From: Lobosporangium transversale
Taxonomy: Eukaryota; Mortierellomycota; Mortierellomycetes; Mortierellales; Mortierellaceae
DNA: 64,000 bases
Direction: 5' to 3'
Assembly (NCBI RefSeq): GCF_002105155.1
Contig: NW_019028990.1
Coordinates: 489,501-553,500 of the forward strand
Positions 34,901 to 47,244 of the stretch are shown here, piece after piece. The notes beneath the pieces were generated by a model. It was not told the origin of the DNA. It saw only the letters and a program-made list of their open reading frames with translations, and made no database searches. The position numbers and the translations under genes are program-made. How positions within the stretch are numbered: position 1 is the first letter of the stretch; each line of letters opens with the position of its first letter.

Positions 34901-36917
34901 ATGCCATTGGTCTATGCCTTCCGAATCCTGGATTGCTTTTTCTTTGAGGGACCAAAGATTCTCTTTCAAATCAGTTTAGGTAAGAATGTTTAAAAAGGAA
35001 AAATTTTAAAGGCAAATGGTATGTTCATCACACTCTCTCCGATAGGGAACCGGTAAACTGATTTATAATGGAGGATCTCTTTTTTTATTTTATTTTATTT
35101 TATTTTTTATTTACCCATTGGCATTTTTATAGCCGTGTTAAAGGTCAATGGAGATGATTTATTGGCGGCCAAGGACGATGGAGCTTTCATGGATGTTTTG
35201 AAAAAATATTTCAGTACTTTGGATGATTCTGCGTTCCCGAATAGTACCAATCCCAAGGCTCGCGCATTGACAAAGTTTAATGAGTTGATGTCAGTGGCGT
35301 TCAGAGAGTTTGAATCAATTACACCTGAAATGGTGGCGGAACTTCGGAGGAATCATCAGCTCAAGATTGTACACAATATTGGAAGCTTCACTAAACGTAG
35401 TCAACTACGAAACATCTCCCCCGGAAAGTTCACTAAGGATGAAATGAGTGTGATTTATGATCGATTCTATTCTACACTCTTCTATGGTCGCCCACAGAAT
35501 CGGAGTGGGTCTAATAAGCAAGGAGAGGCTAGAGCATTGGATGCGACGACATTTGTGTCCTTTTTGGGAAGCATAGCTCATTGGGCTCAAGTGGATGATG
35601 AAGCGAATAATGATGATAACTCAGCCAATGGATCTTCTCCTTCTCGTCATCGTCGACGTGGGTCCAACGCTACGACAGCAACAGCTCGTGAACGTCGTCA
35701 GGTTGTGGGTAGACATTTTATCTCTAGGCTCTTTGAGCGGTTTGATCAAAACAATACTGGGACTCTCTCTCTTCAAGAGGTCACGACGGGTCTTGACGAC
35801 ATCATCCATGGTGACCTGATGACGCAAATACAACTTTTCTTTGATATGCATGACCTAAACAAGGATGGAACGCTTAGTCGGGATGAGATTTTGGGCATGT
35901 CTGAAAGTCTACTCTTTATTTTCCGTTTTGATGATGGTGATACCTATCTGAGCGCAATATCAAATTTCATTCGCAATGCATTCGAGTTTGCAGAGAAAGT
36001 GGATTTACCACAGAAGAAGACTGCTGCTGCTGCTGCTTTGGTAGATAGAGCTGACGCTGCAGAAACAAAGACAGAAGGAGCAGAAACTGGAGTATCTTCT
36101 TCACTTGAAGTAAAAGAAACAGCACATGCTAGTAAGGAAGAAAAAGAAGAGATAAAAGAAGGCAAGACAAACGAAGAAGATCCAAGGTCAGTATCAGCAA
36201 CAGCACAAAGCAATGAAGAACCCGAGATCCAGATGTCACTTCCAACTTTCCGCATGGTTGTTTTAGCAGATGAGACATTGGAGAAGTTCTTTGATTCCGG
36301 GTTTGCAGCCTCTTTCAGATTGTTGGAGCCAGTGGATCGTCAGCGTGGACTCTTTGCAAAGGAGGTGTTTGATTCCTTGTTATCTGAAGGCAGGAAGCTT
36401 GCAGGAGGTATTGCGAACAACATTCAGAACCGTGGCGCGGGAGGTCGCACACAGAAGTCATTGTCATCCTCTGCACCAGGGACCCCTGGGGAAGAAAAGT
36501 CTTCAGCCGCAACCACTCTTGGTCAATCTAGTAGTAGTGCATCGCTTTCTGAAAAGGTTTCTTCAAGTGCTGCTGCTGATGAAGGTGGTGATGAGAAGGG
36601 GGTCAATGTGATCTCTGAATCTGACGGGATGGCAGAGAAAAAGAGCGCTACTCAAACGGATAGTGAGAAAGAGAGTGAGAATGAAGAGGAGGAAGAAGAT
36701 GAAGATGAAGATGCTGAGGGCGATGATTTGCTTGATGAAGTAGATAAGGTAACAAACTTTAAGTTTATATGATGCTATGGTGATATTGCAAAGAACGAAA
36801 GAAAAAAAAAGTCCTAATGTGATCTGCTATATCAAAATCCAATAGTTCCTGAACGAGTTCGATATGGAAAGCGGAGTGAAGAGAGATCTTGTGGCAGATG
36901 AAGCAAGCACCCCCTAA
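31980..36917 (+). CDS. TBC1D8/9-type RabGAP (GRAM–GRAM–TBC–EF-hand)
   Basis: Ten exons in phase: 31980-32149, 32268-32389, 32540-32632, 32788-33095, 33208-33935, 34021-34281, 34404-34541, 34678-34979, 35133-36748, 36846-36917, giving 1,269 residues. Two GRAM domains occupy about 147-250 and 319-420. The TBC domain (about 495-720) has the dual-finger motifs: IEKDLNR at 555-561 (Arg finger) and YCQ at 594-596 (Gln finger), so it should be an active Rab GTPase-activating protein. Two EF-hand loops lie at 912-923 ([12 protein letters not shown]) and 948-959 ([12 protein letters not shown]). A long acidic tail follows. If the last intron is not removed, the stop falls at 36772, 1,253 residues; the spliced 3' exon ([10 protein letters not shown]) looks more natural. 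Family acts on membranes in endosomal or autophagic traffic; target Rab is unknown. Confidence 0.9.
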
Positions 36918-37014
36918 CAACGTTAATATTTCTACATGTGTAATAATAGCTAAATAAAAAATAAAGATAAAGATAAAAGTAAAAAGAAAGTTGGCATTTT
37001 TGATATTATTTATT

Positions 37015-38591
37015 TTAAACAATTTCTCCATAGAACGCTAATCCAATGAGGAAGACGGTCATGGCAGCCATCAATGTCCCATAGGATGTTGCAGGGACAC
37101 TCCAATGGTCAGGCATAACAACGCCCCAGACGACATAGAGTATTCCATGGATAATGGCAGCAGGAGCTAATAGTCTCCATCCTGAATGGCCTAACCAACA
37201 AGACAAACCGATATGGACCATCATGCTCGATGTCCGTCCCATCAAACTCCACCAGGGCCGATCAATGCCAAGAAGGTGTCTCACTTCACGGGTAGTAGAG
37301 ATAACCTCTTCATTACTCTGTGAATCCAACGTATCCAGATCATTATAAAGTTGTTGTTCTTGTTGTTGTGTACTTTTGGTAACACCACCATACTCCTCTG
37401 CATTATTAGCGCTGTTGTTGTGACGGATGATTGGTGATCTCTCTGAAGCTGTCATAAATGCAGTAGTAGTAGCAGTAGCAGTAGCAGTAGCAGTAGTAAC
37501 CACAGCACGATAGTCATCATCAGAAAGGGACCAAGAGTAATACAATGACTGCCCAATATAATAGAAAGTTTCAACTCCTGCCCAGCCAAGTCCTAACCAA
37601 TAGACAGCTCCAAAATCTTTACTATTCCCGACCCCAATAAGGAGGAGGATGAAGACTAAACGAACGACTTCCTCGAGAACTCCAGCGGAAAACAAAGTTG
37701 ACCATTCACAATGAGATGGATGGATATGGAAGAGATGTTCAAAGGTTGCATAGATGGGTCTCCTGGAACCGAATGCGATGACCCAACCTATCACACCTGC
37801 GCCCAATTGATCTGAATAAAAAATAAAAAAAAAGAGGAAGGTTAGATAATACAGAAACAAGAAGAGATGGCACGCATGCATTTTTCTTGGTCATGAGTTG
37901 TACAAGCCCGCACGGATATATTTCAAGAAAAAAAAAAGGGGGGGGGATGATTGTAAGGAGCACTCTTCTAAAGTCCTCAAATCTCACAAGGCCTAATGGA
38001 AGGGAAAAACATAAAAAGAAAAGGCAGCGACCGATTTGACAGCTTACCCCATCGAATGCTGGTTTCATTATCAGCTGAAGGAAGTATTATTAAGAGCGTT
38101 GCGAAAATGGCCCAGATGGTAAGCAGAATGGGTGCGAGGGTGACATAGGTCCAAAAGAGTTGCCTTGCACTCATGACTGAATCCATTTCGTCTTCATTAT
38201 CATCAATATCATCTTCTTCTTCTCCATTCATACTCTTTTTGCAGATGGAGTGACGACTATTCGAGTTTTTGATAGAAGAAATAGCAGAGCAAGAGCAAGA
38301 AGATGAATAGGTTGAATGGGAAGGTACTGAAGACACAGAGCAAGCGTCGCCGTCATTATCGTTATTGTTGTTCCGATCACTATCTGGAATAGAGATGTGG
38401 ACTGATCGACGAGATGGAGCTGTTGATACTGTGCCTGATCTTATGCCTGATCTTGTGCCTAGCCCTGGCCCTGATCCAGTACCAGAACCAGAATCAGAAC
38501 CTATACCCATGCCACTGTTTGTAGTATGTTTCCCTATCCGGCCTTCAAATATCGGAGCTGTTGAAGAAGGACTTATTGGCTCATGGTCCAT
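37015..38591 (-). CDS. Seven-helix membrane protein related to Aph-1/CPBP-type intramembrane proteases
   Basis: Two exons, 38048-38591 and 37015-37811, give 446 residues from the first ATG; an upstream in-frame TGA and only a TTG at 38672 support ATG 38591. Residues 1-140 are disordered (Gly/Ser, Asp-rich). The first helix lies near 150 (LFWTYVTLAPILLTIWAIF), and about seven hydrophobic segments follow. Key motif positions are E228-E229 with R232 (LEEVVRL), GLGWAGVE at 255-262, His381 (MMVHIGLS) and His403 (IIHGILY). The spacing of EExxR, glycine-rich helix and two later His resembles the Aph-1 subunit of gamma-secretase and the CPBP/YhfC metalloprotease superfamily. A low-complexity loop (TATATATTT) separates helices. 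It converges on the RabGAP (97 bp) and is head to head with VPS33. Catalysis is inferred only. Confidence 0.7.
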
Positions 38592-38959
38592 TGCCGCTGT
38601 TGTTGGGTTGTCTGGAATAAGAGGAGTTGATATTGGACCTATTTGGGTCACGCGTTGACAACAATTTCTCAAAGCCCGTCAAGAATAGCTTTTTGAAAGC
38701 TTTGTAAAACAAGCAGTGCAGGAATGAGAGGAGCAGAGTTAAGAAAGAAAAGGAAAGAAGTGGACCCAAGTAAAGGAAAGCATAGAAATGAAGAAACGAA
38801 GGGAGGGGCGCGAATAAGCCCAATTGAGATTATTTGATCATGGGAATGTCACGGGAATTGCACAACTGTGTGCTACACTAAAATTCGAAAATCACAAAGC
38901 TGCGAAAAAAAAGTGTTCGTTTTTGGTTTTTTCCATTCATCACCAAAAGTACATTTACA
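38592..38959. promoter_or_regulatory. Divergent promoter region: Aph-1-like gene / VPS33
   Basis: 368 bp between the two ATGs, so the promoters must overlap or abut. No TATA on either side is clear; A-rich sequence at 38887-38930 lies just upstream of the VPS33 start. Confidence 0.45.
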
Positions 38960-39099
38960 ATGTCGACATCGACAGCTGCTGCAGTCGCTGCTGCATCCAC
39001 TCCAGCACAGCCTACAGGAGCTCATCTTGGACATACACCATTGAACATTGATTCTCTTCGTGACTTGGCTCGCAAGGAACTTGTCAATGTCCTCGACTC

Positions 39100-39137
<38 letters not shown>

Positions 39138-41812
39138 GGATATCCAACAAAAAATAAAGGGACTAAATAAAGGGAATAAATTTTTTTTATAAATCAAAAA
39201 AACGCAGGTACAAGGCAAGAAGGGTCTTGTGCTTGACCCAAATCTTAGTGGACCTTTAAGTCTTATTGCAGAGTTTGCTCTGTTGAAGGCAAGTGATATA
39301 TGTAAAAAAAAAAAAAAAGACTCTAATATGGACGAAACAATCATCTGAGAAGGCTATTTGATAAGATACAAGGAGCCAAGGTTTCGAGCTCAATTGATCA
39401 TTGATCAACTGGTTCAATCGCTTATCAGGTGTTAACTGGTCATCATCTTTAAAACAGGATCATGGCGTTGAGAAAATATACCATCTTCAGCCAGGTCCAT
39501 TGGAAACAGATTGCAAAAATCTCATCTATATCTGTCGGCCTCAAGTCAATTATATGAAGTACATTGCAGGTTAGTTGAGGCTATCTATTTTCTATTTATT
39601 TTCATCTGCTACATCAAAATGTGATTACAGTTAATTGATATCAAAAACCTGGTACATCATTTATATTTTTTTTATCTGGTATAGAGCATATCCATACACA
39701 CACGACAGAATCTCGTTCAGGAGCATATACATATTCACTTTTCTTTGTTCCGAGGCGGACGGCGTTATGTGAGAAAGTATTAGAGGATGAAGGTGTATTT
39801 GGAGAAATTACTAAAGGAGAATACCATCTGGATCTGATTCCTTTGGAGGATGATCTCTTGAGTTTGGAATGGGATTCAACTTTTAGAGAATTGTATCTGG
39901 ACAAGGACACGACCTCGATCTATTATGCAGCCAAGGCATTGATGCGACTTCAAGGGATTTATGGATGGTTTCCACGGATTTTGGGCAAGGGTGAACATTC
40001 CAAAGCATTATGTGATATGATGTTACGGATGAGACGAGAGATGGCTGTGGATGACTTGGAGGCTTCACAAACCACTCAAATGTCTCAGAATATTGATTCT
40101 CTCATTATATTGGATCGGGATGTTGACCTAGTCACACCACTTTGTACACAATTAACTTATGAGGGTCTCATTGACGAGATCTTCCATATCAAGAATTGTA
40201 AGTAATGTTTTTTTTTTTTTTTTTTTTTTTTTTTTGAATGATGTAGTTAGTATCTGTATCTGATGAATTTTCTTTTCATTTCCTTATAATAAAAACACGC
40301 ACTTTTAGCTTTTGTAGAAGTTGACGCTGCGCTTGCTAGTGCGACGCCTGCGCAATCAGGACCAGGAGGAGCAGGGTCTTCAAGTTCAGCAACTGTCACT
40401 GGAAAGAAGAAGAAGGTTCCACTCAACGGAGGTGACAAATTATTTGGAGAGCTTCGGGATCTCAATTTCGCAGTCGTAGGTGGATTGTTGAACAAAGTCG
40501 CCAAGCGCATCAATGCAGACTATGAACAAAGGCACAACGCCAAGACTGTCCCACAAATCCGTGATTTCATTAATAAAATGGGTGGACTTGCTCAAGAACA
40601 TCAATCGCTTCGTCTTCGTAAGTTTATTTTATATCCTTCGAATAGGAGTTCAATCTGTTGGCTGTTTGATTGACCGTACTTTTTTTTTTACTCCTTTTTC
40701 GGAACAGATACATCACTCGCAGAACAAATTATGGATTACACAATGACAGATGATTTCAACAGGATCCTTGAAGTCCAGCAGAGTATGTACTTGAAGTGGA
40801 TGATTATGAAGGAAAATTTCTCTTCTTTTAGACTCTAGTTGATTAATAGTTATGAATGAAGTTAATCGATCAAGAATAGTTAATTACACTCTTTTGTTTT
40901 TTCTCCTTTTCTTAAAACTCTAGATGTTGTGGCAGGAATCGCAACTACCAAAGAGCCTGATTATATTGAAGAAATGATTAACAAGCAAGTCCCGATTGTT
41001 CAAGTTCTTCGGTTGTTATGTCTTTACTCCCTTGTTAACAACGGGCTCAAACCAAAACAATATGAATCCTTTAAAAAGGATATTTTGGAGGCCTATGGTT
41101 TCGAACACATTCAAACCTTGGAGAATTTACGAAAACTGGGCATGTTGACTAAGCAGGTGACGACTAAGAATACATATGCTCTCGTTCGAAAGAGTTTATC
41201 GTTGATTGTGGACGAAGTCAATGAGCATGCACCCAATGATATTTCATATGTGTATTCGGGATATGCACCGCTGAGCGTAAGACTTATTCAGTGCGTAGTA
41301 CAACGTGGAAAGGATCCAAAGACGCTTGGAGGGGGTGGTGGTGGCAAATCTTCAGGTGTAGCGGGTGGACATGGATGGAGGGGATTTGAAGATGTGCTCC
41401 GGATGCTTCCAGGACGAACATTTGATGAGAAGCAACGAGTCGATGACGGGCAGCCCATGTCTTCAAGGCGTAAGTCTTCCTCTCTCTTTCTCTTTTTCTC
41501 TCTTTTCTCTCTGTTTCTATACATGTATTTTATTTGTATCTGTTGCTTCCGCATAGTAATACTAACAATGACCTTCTTCTTTCATTCTCATTTAATTGGT
41601 TCGGTATGGTAGGGATGAATGGCCAACCACGCATCTCATTAGTATTCTTCCTTGGGGGATGTACGTTCACAGAGGTATCTGCGACTCGATTCCTTGCATC
41701 TCAAGAGAGTGGGCTACGTGATTTTGTAATTTGCACAACACAGATTCTGAATGGCAATACCCTAGTAGACTCACTGGTTCAAAAAGTCCCGGACCTGCAA
41801 ACCAATGCATAG
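38960..41812 (+). CDS. VPS33: Vacuolar sorting protein Vps33 (Sec1/Munc18 family)
   Basis: Eight exons in phase: 38960-39100, 39208-39288, 39458-39569, 39685-40197, 40309-40617, 40708-40782, 40924-41469, 41613-41812, giving 658 residues. Sec1-type features include KKGLVLDPNLSGPLSLIAEF, PRRTALCEKVLEDEGVFGE, IDSLIILDRDVDLVTPLCTQ (the SM-family core) and a C-terminal RISLVFFLGGCTFTEVSATR ending. Vps33 is the SM subunit of the HOPS and CORVET tethering complexes and templates endolysosomal SNARE assembly. The second intron appears to use a GC donor (AAG|GCAAGT), since it alone joins FALLK to DHGVEKIYHL. Residue count and motif order match Vps33A-type proteins. Intron 1 starts with a long A tract. 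Confidence 0.95.
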
Positions 41813-43093
41813 ATTTGTTTTTGTTTACCCATTCAGTATCATATGAGAAGGAAGAGGCGCTAGGGGAGGCGTTAGGGGGCGATAGGAGGGAAGAGAAGAA
41901 ATCAGGCACGACTTGTTCTGTACCTTGAAAATAAAATAAAGTATAATAAAATAGAGCAAATGCAGCTTGACCGTTTTTTTTCCTCTTCCTTCTTGACCTT
42001 CGTGTTCCAGGAGGAGCAATAAGAGCGCAATACGATACGAAACAATTCAATGGAGTAATTCTTTTTTTTTTTATTTTTTTTTTTTTTCCTTGCTCTTTTT
42101 TCTTTCATTGGTCCTTTTTTCTTTTGCCTCGGAAGCAGAAACACTTGATCTCCAACGGTAGGGAGGACACCCATGCCTTGATACAGCCCGACGAATGAGA
42201 TTTCAGGGGTAACACAGAAGATGCCCAATATACGACGTGCATGTCTGTTATTGTTTTTGTTATTGTTATTACTATTCCTATTTCTATTGTCATTACTATC
42301 CCTCATTGTTATTCGTCATTAAGCAGGAAATACAGAAAAAAATTAAGGGAACTCGTATTGACAAGACGCGCAAACAAAATGGAAATGAAGGAACTGGTCA
42401 AAAAAAAAAAAAAAAAAAAAAGAAGCCAAGAATGAAAAACGCATGGTTATGATCACTTGAGTGGAAAAGAAAAATGAAGACAAAAGGCAAGGGGTTTGTC
42501 GCTAAACTTCGAGAGAAAATGAACGACTTTGAGCAGTTTACTTCTTTCTACTTCTGGTCTTTCATTTCTCCCCTCAAGAATAACATGCATGCATGTCCTC
42601 AACACGCGTTGGTGCATGACAAAGCCAGTCACATAATGGTCTTTTGTCTATTATCGCATTCCCTATCGCTTAGGTCACTCCTTAGAATGCAATCGATTCA
42701 ATGCACTTCTTTTTCTTGAATGATTGTTTGGTTATTTAAAATTAGGGAGATCATATCGAATGCATATAATAGACCTTTGGGACGTGAAGCAAGGAGACAG
42801 AAACAATGAGTTTTTGATAGCTCATATCCTATGTGTCGATCCCTTCTGCATCCTCTTTCCTCTCCCTCAGCCTCCTTCCCCTAGCCCTCGCCCATTTATA
42901 TGCCTACATTCGTTTGTGTCCGGCGTTCAAAAGGTCCGGGTGCTTAAATAGAGGTATCTTAAAGCTTCCTTCACTGCTTTGAATCCACTAACGTGTCTCT
43001 GTTAGACTCGCCGCATATTTGTATATATATTGATGAGCTATTAGATAATAGAATCATTCTATAATGCCGTAAAAAAAATAAAAAAAATAAAAA

Positions 43094-43131
<38 letters not shown>

Positions 43132-46100
43132 AGGGTAGACAACGCCCAAGGACCATTGTGAGCTTTGAATATCATTTGCCTTTTTGCCTATAGCCAAGGC
43201 AGCATGAGTGACAAATCTATTTATTTTTGGGAGAGGCCAGACGGCGCGCACGGATTTTTTTATGCTGAGGACAAGAAGTTGATAAAGCATCACATTCCCT
43301 TGTTCTCTGACCTCTTCTGGCCTCCTTACTTATGGCCGGGCTCCTGTTCGTTGCGATCAAGGGATAAATAGGCGCTCTAGAGCTTTTTTGCCATGCACAG
43401 CAGTGGACCCATGCTCTTGCTGTGCTTCCCTTTCAATAACGAGATACAAAGCAAAATGCAAACGCGTATCTTTTTATTCAAGGGCCCCAGTGCGTCCCAT
43501 GTAACGAGGGAGGGGGGCTGCATTATTTTGTATAGTGAAGTGGGAGACGCATATGACAAGGTGTATACAGGCTTTACTAAAAACAGACGCGTTTCTTGAT
43601 GCATCAAAGGTCGAAAAAAAAAAAAAAAAAAAAAAAAGATCACAATAACCCCCTGCTTTCTCTTTTTTCTTTCCCTACAAATACAGAACACGTTCAATTA
43701 TAAAAATAAGTACACGTGATTAATATCATGGAAATGACAACCATTTAGAAACCTGGTATGGGTGTAGGTCTTTTTTTTTTTTTTTTTTTTTTTTTTTGCC
43801 TCTGTAAGTTTTTATGAACATGTGTAATGCCATTTCTAATAGAACGAAGGCTATAAGCAGAGCGCAGATAATAGCAATATGCAATATCTGTATACACACA
43901 AAGCAGGAGACAGCATTAAAGTAATGAATCCAGATCTTGGAACGATATAAAAAAAAAAAGAGAAAATGAAATGTTTAATATTTGCGCGATGCACGAGCCC
44001 TCCCACAGGTAAAGTTGGATTTTGCTGTGTTTAGCTTGTTTAAAATAATGTGAGCAGAAGTACAAAAGACCTTTGGTTGCTACTGCTTATTAGCCCTGCT
44101 CAAACCAAATGGAAACCAACCAGTACGACGGAACAGCTTTTCTCTTGGAATCCTTTGCTCAAAATGTCGTTGGCCTAGCAAGCACTAAAGGCCCTTTATT
44201 TTTGGTTTGTTTTTTTGCATGACCGACTAAGAGGACGTGCTTTTCTATTATATATATCCTTTGGATTGGAATATATTAAGTATATATAATAGTGTTATTA
44301 AAAAACCCGAAATTTGTACGTAAAAAAAAGGGGAACATGGAGCTAGGATAAGAAAAGGGAAAGGAAAAAAAAAAAAAAAAAAAAAAAAAACTGAGGGGAA
44401 GTGGATCAAACAAGGATTCCTATCCATTTCAATAAACCTCCTGCTCTTTCTCCCCACCCAATTTTATACTCTCCTGACTTTGTCGTAAAGACGCGAGATG
44501 GAGATCGCGCTACATGTCCATAAAATAAAATAAAACCAAAAATACAAAAGAACAAATGGACAGCATTTAAAGCGGTAGAAGTTGCAATTATAAAACATTG
44601 GGTATATATTTGCTTTGGAGTTGAAGCGCGGCCAGAAATGCCGTTGCCTTCCTTGAAGAAATGTCCGATACAGCAGTTCTTTCTCTACCAGCTTTGCTGC
44701 TCATTATGACGACTTTTTACGTGTTTGTCTTTAGTTTTCCTAACAATAAAAAAAAGGAGAGAAGAGATGAGATAAGATCAGGAAGGGGCAGGAACGCACT
44801 TAGGGTTTCTCCTCTGTGCCCTTTTCCCATTGGATTGAGTAGCGATTAATAAAGATCGTAACGACAAAGCACTTTTTTTTTTTTTTTTTTTTTTTTTTCC
44901 TTCATCATGGCTTTATTGTTTGTATGCTCACTGAATACCGCCATATTCAACACTAGCTTCCCTTGGGACTCTGAATGATCTGCGAAAAAAAGTGTCTGCA
45001 TATCCATTTAGCTCCTTAAAAGTGATCCCAATCCTTCCCCTTTCTCCGTATCGCCTCCTTCGTTGGCACAAATGTAAATGCTAAACCACCTTCCTCTCTC
45101 TCTCTTTTTTTTTTGTCATGTGCTAGCTCATCAGCGCGAGCTTTGTAAAGACTGGAAAGCCTGGCTATACTTAGATCGACTTGGCTGCATGCTCTATACC
45201 TCATCACCACTTTGAAGCACGTTCTCTTTTTGTGATACTTTTTCAAGAAACTTTAAATTTGTGGTGGTCAATGCTCCTATATATGTGGCGAACTCTGTCC
45301 ATTCAAAGACCATGCAAACAAAGGCCCAACCACCTGTGTCCGCAATGTTTTACATTTACATGTTTATTGATCGAACGCGATCATGCATTAAAGGCACACG
45401 AACAGCGTACAACACAAAATATACGTGCTATTTAAAATCACCTAAAGAAGTATTCAGAGTATTTTTGCTATGATGACGATTTGATAGAGTTAAGGATCTG
45501 TGGTTATTGGAGAATTTTTTTTTCTTCTTCTTTCATTGCACTCTACCGGCTTCTATATGTTATCCGCAGGAGCAGAGCACGGTCAAGCAAAGCATGTCGG
45601 AAATCGAGGATTTATAGTTAGAGAAATTGGACATGAACTGCCGCGGCTTCTATTTTGTTCCTAGCTTGCAGTCGCCCAGAGGATAACTCATTCTTCATGC
45701 ATCCCTTGTTCCTCGATCCGTGCAACCTAGCCCTTGCCCTGTCCAATTCAATCAACTACTATTCACTCAAGCTCAACGTTTTATTTGTTTTTGTTTTGTT
45801 TATTGCCTATTGTTCTTATTTTATTTTCCCGTCTTTCCTATTGATGCCTTTTGCATTCATTTAACTAATCCTCTTGATCATGCCGCAATCAACTTTTTTT
45901 TTCTGCTCTCAACTCCAACTTTTATGAGCACGCATGGACAAAAAAAACCGCTTGCAACCTCTTCCTTCCTTCCTCCTCTCGCCCCCCATGATCCATCTTC
46001 CTTCAACTCCCACAGATATAAAAGTCTTATTTCGCCTCGCCATCTCCCTTTGCTTTATTCTTTTTTTTTTTTGTCTTGTTTTCCTATTTCTCTTATCCCT

Positions 46101-47244
46101 CTTATATTTCCCATTATCACCGTATTCTTTAGTTTTATCATATACTCCCCAAATCGCAATTGACATCAAATTACTTTACTCAACGCTCAACGTGCTCTTT
46201 AGCTTTATCATTGGTAAGTAAGGTAGAGAAGGAGAGTAATATAAATATACCCACTACAGTCAAGAATGCAAGAATGCAAGCGTAAATCATTCGATTTCCG
46301 TTTATAGTTAGTCGACTACAATCATTTTTGTGTTGTGTGTGAGAGTATGCGTGTGAGAGTTTTGCGTGTGCGCGACAACACCGGCCACAATATTAGCAAA
46401 ATAGAATGTGAACCCGAATGCATCTCAGATTTACCCATTGGGACCAGATCGAGGGATTTACCCAGAATTGTCTTTTTTTTTTAAGAAAAACCGTGTTCTT
46501 GCTCAGCTATCCATCTACTACATAAACATCGTAAAAACGGTATCCATCCTTTCCTTCCCCTTTCCTCATTTAACTTGCCTCCCCTACCCCCTTTGTCTCA
46601 TGCATCCTTGATTTTTACCTCTTTTTTTTTTTTTTTTTTTTTTTTTACGCATCTGTATCAATGAATCCAATGAGCATATCTCCCTAATTTACACTGAGAG
46701 AAGCATTACGTTCTCACGACATTGGTTTCTTTTTCTTTTTCTTTTTTTTTTTTCTCAATTTCTTTTTTTTTTTTTTTTTTTTTTTCGTATGGGACTTCGG
46801 ATCAACTACTAAAACCAACTATTATTTCCTGCTGATTCTCTCTTAATCCATTTGTCCTTTTATCATCCTGAGCTTGCTGCCTCTCTCTCCCTTCTTTGCG
46901 TATGTTGCACCTTATGAGATCCTCTTGGCTCTTTTCTAAGCAAAGATTTTATCACCCTTTTTTTATTTTTTAAAAATCTGCGTTAAATGAGGAGCGGGGG
47001 GAGGACGGCTGTTGTTTATGGGGTTACATCTGTATGAGTGCGTTTTACCTCCTTGACTTACTCAACAAAAAGAAAAGAACTTCACCATCTAACGTCCGCT
47101 GCTTCTCTTATATATTTTTTTATCTAGAAAGCTTTATTGTGTGTTCGTCATCCCTTTCACTTCCTCTCATAACTTTATCCATAGAACAAACAAACAAACA
47201 AACAAAAAAACCACAGCTATCTATCCTCATCCAAGTATTTGCCT
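41813..47244. other. Long gene-free interval (5.4 kb)
   Basis: No frame with conserved features or exon structure was found. The sequence has many A/T homopolymers (for example A runs near 42400, 43618 and T runs near 43770, 44873, 46629, 46770), a 9-bp tandem array near 43071 and CT-rich stretches around 45900-46110 and 46540-46630. Several open frames are low-complexity and were rejected. It may include a large promoter for the tubby-like gene at 47245 or unrecognised non-coding RNA. Confidence 0.4.
43071..43133. repeat. 9-bp tandem array, about seven units
   Basis: Units of eight A plus T (three copies), then AAAAGAAAT (three copies), then A-rich. A simple slippage-type minisatellite in the gene-free interval. 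Confidence 0.8.

Noticed and set aside
38589-38672. Longer N-terminus of the Aph-1-like protein starting at 38672
   Set aside because: That codon is TTG, and an in-frame TGA lies just upstream; the first ATG is 38591.
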